Source of the DNA: Streptococcus suis
Lineage (GTDB): Bacteria; Bacillota; Bacilli; Lactobacillales; Streptococcaceae
DNA length: 38,067 nucleotides
Direction of reading: 5' to 3'
Assembly: GCF_002964575.1 (NCBI RefSeq)
Contig: NZ_POQQ01000063.1
Span: forward strand, 1 to 38,067
Part shown: positions 33,433 to 38,067 of the stretch, in pieces
Layout: each line of letters starts with the position of its first letter
How positions within the stretch are numbered: the stretch's first letter is position 1
Position numbers and translations under genes: made by a program
The notes under the pieces: model-generated
What the model was told of the DNA's origin: nothing
Databases searched by the model: none
The model's input: the letters and a program-made list of their open reading frames with translations, nothing else

Positions 33433-34569
33433 ATGAAAAAACGACCGACATCTGCCTATATCCACATTCCATTTTGTACCCAGATTTGTTACTACTGTGA
33501 CTTTTCCAAGGTCTTTATTAAGAACCAGCCTGTTGACGAGTATTTGGCAGCCCTCATGGAAGAGGTCAAGTTTTACGACCTGCCAGCCCTCCGCACGCTT
33601 TATATCGGAGGCGGAACACCATCGGCTCTTTCGGCAGACCAGCTAGATTATCTCCTGACCAATCTAGAGGACTTGCTGGACTTGTCACAGCTGGAAGAAT
33701 TCACTATTGAGGCCAATCCAGGTGACTTGACGGCAGACAAGATTGCGGTTCTGAAAAAATCCAAGTGCAATCGGGTGTCGCTTGGTGTTCAGACCTTTGA
33801 TGACCGTATGCTGAAAAAAATCGGTCGTAGCCACAACCAAGCCCAGATTTATGAAACCATTGCAGCCCTCAAGGAAGCGGGTTTTCACAACATTTCCATT
33901 GACCTGATTTATGCCCTGCCTGGTCAGACCATGGAGCAGGTGGTGGACAATGTCGCCAAGGCCTTGGAGCTGGACATTCCCCACATGAGCCTCTATAGCT
34001 TGATTTTGGAGAATCACACGGTCTTCATGAACCGCCAACGCCGCGGCAATCTCCATCTGCCCAACGAAGATGTGGAGTCCGATATGTTCGACTACATTCT
34101 GCAAGAGCTGGAGAAAAACGGCTTTGAGCACTACGAAATCTCCAACTTCACCAAGCCAGGATTTGAAAGTCGCCACAACCTCATGTACTGGGACAACTCC
34201 GAGTACTATGGTCTAGGAGCTGGAGCATCTGGCTACATCGACGGCATGCGCTACCGCAACCGCGGCCCCATCCAGCACTACCTCAAGTCCATCCGCGAAA
34301 AAGGCCATTCCCGCCTGCACGAAGAATTCCTCAGCCAGACCGAGCAGATGGAAGAAGAGATGTTTTTGGGTCTACGGAAAAAAACTGGCGTGTCCATTGA
34401 GCGATTCGAGGAAAAGTTTGGTATCTCCTTTGAAGACCGCTACGGTCAGGTGGTCAGGGACTTGAAAAATGAAGGCCTCTTACAAGAAGAAGACCGTTGG
34501 CTTCGGATGACCAAAAAGGGTTTGTTTCTGGGCGATACAGTTGCCGAACGTTTCATTATAGAAGATTAG
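33433..34569 (+). CDS. hemW: radical SAM heme chaperone HemW (coproporphyrinogen III oxidase-like)
   Basis: The 378-residue protein has the radical SAM cluster motif C15-x3-C19-x2-C22 in YIHIPFCTQICYYCDF, the glycine-rich GGGTPS loop and a C-terminal HemN-like domain. HemW proteins bind heme and do not make it, though old annotations call them HemN. The host is probably heme-independent for respiration, so the role here is uncertain. It heads an operon with an acyl-ACP thioesterase gene (12 bases later) and the interrupted NUDIX gene. Its mRNA appears to lack a leader. Confidence 0.94.
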   Translation: MKKRPTSAYIHIPFCTQICYYCDFSKVFIKNQPVDEYLAALMEEVKFYDLPALRTLYIGGGTPSALSADQLDYLLTNLEDLLDLSQLEEFTIEANPGDLTADKIAVLKKSKCNRVSLGVQTFDDRMLKKIGRSHNQAQIYETIAALKEAGFHNISIDLIYALPGQTMEQVVDNVAKALELDIPHMSLYSLILENHTVFMNRQRRGNLHLPNEDVESDMFDYILQELEKNGFEHYEISNFTKPGFESRHNLMYWDNSEYYGLGAGASGYIDGMRYRNRGPIQHYLKSIREKGHSRLHEEFLSQTEQMEEEMFLGLRKKTGVSIERFEEKFGISFEDRYGQVVRDLKNEGLLQEEDRWLRMTKKGLFLGDTVAERFIIED

Positions 34570-34581
34570 AAAGAGGACACA

Positions 34582-35322
34582 ATGGGACTAAGCTACCAAG
34601 AAGAGTTCACCATTCCCTTTGATATGGTGGATGTCAAACAAGAAATCAAACTGCCTGACTTTATTTCCTACTGTCTTGGTGTGTCAGGTCGGCAGTCGGA
34701 AGAACTGGGTCGCAGTGACCTCTATGTTTTTCAGGAATTTGGCTTGATTTGGGTGGTGACAGATTATGAACTAACTATTCAACGCCTGCCCAAGTACAAT
34801 GAAACCATTGTCATTAAAACAGAAGCGGTTGCCTACAATAAGTTTTTCTGTCATCGGATGTTTTATATCTACGATGAGGCGGGCAATCTTTTGCTGGACA
34901 TTCTCTGCTATTTTGTCCTGATTGATTTTGAAACTCGAAAGGTGGCGCCTGTGCCTGAAGCCTTGATTGCTCCTTATCAGTCTGAGCAGGTCAAGAAATT
35001 GCCTCGGGCTCCCAAGTATCAGCTCTTGGAAAATCCATCTGTTCAAGAATTTCCTGTTCGCTATTTTGACTTGGATATGAATGGGCATGTCAATAATGGC
35101 AAGTACCTGGAATGGATGTATGAAGCACTGGGCTATGATTTTCTGCTCTGCCATGTCCCTAAAAAAATCCAACTCAAGTATCTTAAGGAAGTAGAGGCGA
35201 CTAGCCTGGTGAGTTCACGCATGGTGGCAGAAGCTGGTGTTAGTCAGCATGAGATTGTGGTAGATGGGCATATCCATGCTCAAGCTGTCATAGAATGGAG
35301 GGAAAGTCATGTCGCAGGATAA
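34582..35322 (+). CDS. acyl-ACP thioesterase (FatA/B-like)
   Basis: The enzyme releases fatty acids from acyl carrier protein. The 246-residue protein has two hot-dog domains (about 1-130 and 145-246). The second carries the catalytic-region motif DLDMNGHVNNGKYLEWMYEAL, in which Asn and His are the usual active residues. AAAGAGG precedes the ATG. It follows hemW closely, and its end overlaps the NUDIX gene by 14 bases, a gene order common in streptococci. Confidence 0.92.
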   Translation: MGLSYQEEFTIPFDMVDVKQEIKLPDFISYCLGVSGRQSEELGRSDLYVFQEFGLIWVVTDYELTIQRLPKYNETIVIKTEAVAYNKFFCHRMFYIYDEAGNLLLDILCYFVLIDFETRKVAPVPEALIAPYQSEQVKKLPRAPKYQLLENPSVQEFPVRYFDLDMNGHVNNGKYLEWMYEALGYDFLLCHVPKKIQLKYLKEVEATSLVSSRMVAEAGVSQHEIVVDGHIHAQAVIEWRESHVAG

Positions 35323-35629
35323 ATGGTTGGAATGGGCCGTGCGTTTACAAGCCTTGGCTCAGACAGGCTTGGCTTATGGAAAAGATGTTTATGACATGGA
35401 GCGTTTCGAAGAAATCAGACAGATTGCGGCGGAAATGTTGGTAGAGCCATCTGGACAGCCCTTGGAAGTCGTACAAGAACTCTTCTGCAACGAAACAGGC
35501 TATCAGACACCTAAGCTGGATACCCGCGCAGCTATTTTTCAAGAGGATAAAATCCTACTTGTCCAGGAAAACGATGGGCTCTGGTCCTTGCCAGGTGGGG
35601 ATTGTGTCATAATAATGACAGGTGCTTAA
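35309..35629 (+). pseudogene. NUDIX hydrolase gene truncated by element insertion
   Basis: The frame encodes an N-terminal domain typical of ~200-residue Nudix proteins (MSQDKWLEWAVRLQALAQTG...), then TRAAIFQEDKILLVQENDGLWSLPGG. A Nudix box should follow directly (G-x5-E-x7-REUxEExGU). Instead the sequence changes to DCVIIMTGA and stops. The break lies at about 35599-35601. The missing half would be at the other end of the inserted element, outside the window. The protein made here cannot hydrolyse nucleotides because all the catalytic glutamates are lost. It was the third gene of the hemW operon. Confidence 0.85.
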
Positions 35630-35660
35630 AACGCTGATAAATCAAGGATTTGAGCGTTCT
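35600..35660. repeat. candidate attachment end with inverted repeats
   Basis: Just inside the junction lie TGTCAT-AATA-ATGACA (35605-35620) and a longer imperfect inverted repeat, AACGCT ... AAATC ... GATTT ... AGCGTT (35630-35658). Such repeats are common recombinase-binding sites at ICE ends. The matching direct repeat is at the other end, outside the window. Confidence 0.5.
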
Positions 35661-35715
35661 ACAATCTGTCGTTAAGGAGGAAAAATTTATTTTATTATTT
35701 ATAATATCGCATAAG

Positions 35716-35748
35716 CGAGAACATTTTAATAAGTGTTCTCGTTTTTTT
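35716..35748 (+). terminator. terminator near the element end
   Basis: CGAGAACA (35716-35723) pairs with TGTTCTCG (35734-35741), followed by a run of seven T residues. It would stop transcription entering from the hemW operon. Confidence 0.85.
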
Positions 35749-35765
35749 ATTTTCAGGAGGAATTC

Positions 35766-35933
35766 ATGCAAAAGAAGGAACAATCATCACGCCAAATCGT
35801 GATATGTCATCTCGTGACTATTTTAGGAGTTGATATTGAGAAAGCAACTTAGCTAATTGATGAAATGGAACAAGTAGGTTTAATCCGATTTGATGAATTC
35901 GGAAATGTTGGACTTTTAGTCTTGGAGGGATAA
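35766..35933 (+). pseudogene. small element ORF interrupted by an amber stop
   Basis: The ATG at 35766, behind AGGAGG, reads MQKKEQSSRQIVICHLVTIL... and meets TAG at 35850-35852 after 28 codons. The same frame then stays open through LIDEMEQVGLIRFDEFGNVG to TAA at 35931-35933. The 55-codon total looks like one intact small winged-helix-like protein with a single nonsense change. It precedes repA by only 2 bases. Confidence 0.6.
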
Positions 35934-35935
35934 TC

Positions 35936-36754
35936 ATGAAACGAATTACCGCTAATCAGTATCAGACATCAGAGCGTTATTATAAACTCCCTAAAATTTT
36001 GTTTGAGAGTGAACGGTATAAGGATATGAAGCTGGAGGTTAAGGTAGCCTACGCGGTTTTAAAAGATAGGTTGGAGTTGTCTTTGAGTAAAGGTTGGATT
36101 GATGAGGATGGGGCTATTTATTTGATTTATTCCAATTCAAATCTGATGGCACTTTTAGGCTGTTCAAAGTCAAAACTACTCTCTATCAAGAAAACCTTAC
36201 GCGAATATGGCTTAATCGATGAAGTCCAACAGTCCTCTAGTGAAAGAGGACGAATGGCCAATAAGATTTACTTGGGGGAGTTGGAACATGAACCTACCCC
36301 TGTCTCAAATTCAGACGGGGCTAGTGTTAAAAAAACACTAGGGGAGTCTCAAAGAAAGACGGGGCCGGTCTTATATTCAGCCCCTAGTGAGACTGAAGGA
36401 AGTGAGACTAAGTATAGTGAAACTAAAGGGAGTGATTTCCTTATTGAGGACGAGGAGGAGAGGCAGCTGGTAGATGAGAAACAAGAAGAAAACTTTACTT
36501 CAAAAGTCGATGGCGTTACCAAGTACGATCGAGACTATATTTGGGGTTTGGTTCATGACCAGTTAAGACAGTCGGGGCTATCTCAGTCAGCTAGTGACTA
36601 TGCCATGATTTATTTTAGTGACCGTTATCAGTATGCTTTGGAACATATGCGATTTGCTCGGTCAGCGGAAGTAATAGCTGAATATGTATTTAATGGTGTG
36701 CTGTCGGAGTGGACCAAGCAACTGAGACGACAAGAAGTAAAGGGAGGTGATTAA
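35936..36754 (+). CDS. RepA_N-type replication initiator protein
   Basis: The 272-residue protein begins with the RepA N-terminal domain (residues ~10-105: YYKLPKILFESERYKDMKLE, then VAYAVLKDRL and SNSNLMALLGCSKSKLLSIKKTLREYGLIDE, a winged helix). A low-complexity acidic linker and a C-terminal helical domain (~195-265) follow. In ICEs such proteins are thought to support replication of the excised circle or stable maintenance. TTGGAGGGA precedes the ATG. The linker contains repeated SETxxSET-type segments (SETEGSETKYSETKGS). It fits the first gene at the end of many streptococcal ICEs. Confidence 0.85.
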   Translation: MKRITANQYQTSERYYKLPKILFESERYKDMKLEVKVAYAVLKDRLELSLSKGWIDEDGAIYLIYSNSNLMALLGCSKSKLLSIKKTLREYGLIDEVQQSSSERGRMANKIYLGELEHEPTPVSNSDGASVKKTLGESQRKTGPVLYSAPSETEGSETKYSETKGSDFLIEDEEERQLVDEKQEENFTSKVDGVTKYDRDYIWGLVHDQLRQSGLSQSASDYAMIYFSDRYQYALEHMRFARSAEVIAEYVFNGVLSEWTKQLRRQEVKGGD

Positions 36755-36755
36755 G

Positions 36756-36851
36756 TTGATTTGGTGGATACTAGGTGGAATCTATCTGATTTCCATTGTC
36801 ATTTTGATTTTTGAAATCATCCGTGCACCAGAAATGGATGATCATATATAG
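36756..36851 (+). CDS. 31-residue membrane peptide of the element
   Basis: A TTG start at 36756 follows GGGAGGTGA at ideal spacing and encodes MIWWILGGIYLISIVILIFE plus 11 residues ending APEMDDHI. It is a single transmembrane helix with a short acidic end. It begins one base after the repA stop, supporting coupling. No family is recognised; such small ORFs are common in ICEs next to repA. Confidence 0.5.
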   Translation: MIWWILGGIYLISIVILIFEIIRAPEMDDHI

Positions 36852-36853
36852 GC

Positions 36854-36884
36854 AAGAGTTTTACAAGTGTAAGGCTCTTTTTTA
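36854..36884 (+). terminator. terminator between repA and the methyltransferase
   Basis: AAGAG...TTAC (36854-36863) pairs with GTAA...CTCTT (36869-36879) in an interrupted stem, followed by T residues. Confidence 0.65.
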
Positions 36885-36902
36885 GTTGGAAAGAGAGGAA
36901 AA

Positions 36903-38067
36903 ATGAAATTTTTAGATTTATTTGCTGGGATAGGTGGTTTTAGGCTAGGAATGGAATTACAGGGCCATGAGTGTTTGGGCTTTTGTGAAATTGATAAATT
37001 CGCCAGAACATCTTATAAAGCCATGTTTAACACAGAAGGAGAAATAGAATACCATGACATTAAAGAGGTCACAGACCATGACTTTAGACAATTTAGAGGG
37101 CAAGTGGACATCATCTGCGGGGGATTTCCTTGCCAAGCATTTTCACTCGCAGGCAGACGATTGGGATTTGAAGATACTCGAGGGACTCTCTTTTTTGAGA
37201 TTGCTCGAGCGGCCAAACAAATCCAACCACGTTTTCTATTTTTGGAAAACGTCAAAGGCCTACTCAATCACGACGAGGGACGGACGTTCGCCACAATCCT
37301 CTCCACGATGGATGAATTGGGGTATGATGTCGAATGGCAGGTGCTTAACAGTAAGGACTTCCAAGTCCCGCAGAACAGAGAGCGGGTCTTTATTATCGGA
37401 CATTCTAGAAGATACCGTTCCAGATTCATATTTCCTCTCAGAAGAGAAAACAGCCCAACTCATCTTGAAAAGCTAGGAAATATCAATCCCTCTAAACGTG
37501 GTTTGAATGGTGAAGTCTATCTGACGAGTGGACTTGCTCCTACACTAACAAGAGGTAAAGGAGAGGGGGCAAAAATCGCCATTCCAGTTTTAACACCAGA
37601 TAGACTAGAAAAACGGCAACATGGTCGTCGATTTAAGGACAATCAAGACCCTATGTTTACTTTGACAAGTCAAGACAGACACGGAGTTGTTGTCGCAGGA
37701 AATCTGCCGACTAGCTTTGACCAGACTGGAAGAGTATTTGACATATCTGGCTTGTCACCGACTTTGACCACCATGCAAGGTGGAGACAAGGTGCCAAAGA
37801 TTTTGCTGAGGGAGGAGCTGCCATTTCTGAAAATCAAGGAAGCCACAAAAACAGGGTACGCAAAGGCAACTCTTGGAGACTCTGTTAATCTGGCTTATCC
37901 AGACTCAACCAAACGTAGGGGACGTGTGGGAAAGGGAATATCCAATACTCTGATGACTTCAGACAATATGGGAGTGGTGGTTGCTGCTCTGGAATATCGA
38001 CAGGATAAGTGGTATGAAGTCACAGGTATTGTCTTAGAGGGGAAACTTTATCGCCTGAGAATAAGAC
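36903..38067 (+). CDS. DNA (cytosine-5) methyltransferase, C-terminus outside the window
   Basis: The frame is open from the ATG at 36903, behind AGAGAGG, to the window edge, giving at least 388 residues. Motifs appear in family order: I, FLDLFAGIGGFRLG; IV with the catalytic Cys, ICGGFPCQAFS; VI, FLFLENVKG; VIII, QVPQNRERVFIIG. The target-recognition region is long and holds four repeats of a (S/A)PTLT-like segment. The last residues (YRLRIR) fit the start of motif IX, so motif X and the end lie beyond. No restriction enzyme gene is seen next to it. In ICEs such solitary methylases may protect DNA during transfer. Confidence 0.92.
   Translation, partial: MKFLDLFAGIGGFRLGMELQGHECLGFCEIDKFARTSYKAMFNTEGEIEYHDIKEVTDHDFRQFRGQVDIICGGFPCQAFSLAGRRLGFEDTRGTLFFEIARAAKQIQPRFLFLENVKGLLNHDEGRTFATILSTMDELGYDVEWQVLNSKDFQVPQNRERVFIIGHSRRYRSRFIFPLRRENSPTHLEKLGNINPSKRGLNGEVYLTSGLAPTLTRGKGEGAKIAIPVLTPDRLEKRQHGRRFKDNQDPMFTLTSQDRHGVVVAGNLPTSFDQTGRVFDISGLSPTLTTMQGGDKVPKILLREELPFLKIKEATKTGYAKATLGDSVNLAYPDSTKRRGRVGKGISNTLMTSDNMGVVVAALEYRQDKWYEVTGIVLEGKLYRLRIR

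Larger units (their letters stand above)
35600..38067. mobile_element. end of an integrative (ICE/IME-type) element, continuing beyond the window
   Basis: From the break in the NUDIX gene to the window end, the content is that of a mobile element: inverted repeats at the junction, an isolating terminator, a broken small ORF, a RepA_N-type replication initiator, a small membrane peptide and a C5 cytosine methyltransferase. repA followed by a DNA methylase gene near one end is a known arrangement in streptococcal ICEs of the ICESa2603/Tn1549-like kinds. No integrase or conjugation gene is in view, so ICE versus IME versus genomic island is undecided. Confidence 0.75.

Noticed and set aside
6088..35852. 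Amber readthrough or recoding as explanation of the two TAG-interrupted ORFs
   Set aside because: Several intact genes here (rnc, smc and others) end naturally in TAG, and no suppressor tRNA or recoding signal is seen, so nonsense mutation is simpler.
1..38067. CRISPR arrays, rRNA and tRNA genes
   Set aside because: No regularly spaced repeat array, no rRNA signature and no cloverleaf-type sequence with a CCA-type end were noticed by eye; a tRNA scan was not possible.

Overview
The window looks like a chromosomal segment of a low-GC Streptococcus, most likely Streptococcus suis or a close relative. The reasons are the coiA-pepF-type neighbourhood (O-methyltransferase followed by prsA), rnc-smc, ptsH-ptsI, the class Ib nrdHEF cluster, two BOX-like repeats and strong Shine-Dalgarno sites. 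The species call is an inference from gene content and recalled protein sequences; no search was run.

Layout. 1-383 is a hairpin-rich intergenic region behind an outside gene. 414-5778 holds an O-methyltransferase with an apparently leaderless mRNA, the PrsA foldase lipoprotein, an alanine T-box, a LURP-one/tubby-like protein, an unusually structured 282-base spacer and alaS. 5840-10768 is a dense array of small membrane-protein genes around an XRE regulator: a DUF3267 HExxH protein, DUF3169, DUF3278 and two CPBP-type proteases. It is read from one strong promoter with phased TTTTGACAA repeats. 10805-14500 (minus strand) is nrdH-nrdE-nrdF, with three NrdR-like boxes at its promoter and a structured spacer containing its own terminator and promoter between nrdE and nrdF. 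14819-16820 is ptsHI. 16906-18393 (minus) is a DUF1846 gene with an attenuator-like leader. 18665-20975 is an MFS transporter and an ArsR-type regulator behind two palindromic operators. A BOX-like repeat then overlaps the 3' end of an acyltransferase-3 gene. rnc-smc follow, then the rpiA-deoB-arsC-like-punA-small ORF-deoD nucleoside salvage block, CcpA-site-controlled glgP, a second BOX-like repeat, and hemW-thioesterase-NUDIX.

The NUDIX gene is cut at the start of its Nudix box, at about 35600. The sequence then changes to mobile-element content (terminator, broken small ORF, RepA_N initiator, small membrane peptide, C5 cytosine methyltransferase running off the window). This is read as one end of an integrative and conjugative or mobilizable element.

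How the genes work together. rpiA, deoB, punA and deoD form a route from nucleosides to pentose and ribose phosphates. HPr and Enzyme I feed PTS sugar uptake and, through HPr-Ser46-P, CcpA control, for which glgP carries clear sites. nrdHEF supplies dNTPs under probable NrdR control. The most unexplained parts are the small-membrane-protein array with its helically phased operator, the structured spacers before alaS and between nrdE and nrdF, and the DUF1846 leader RNA.
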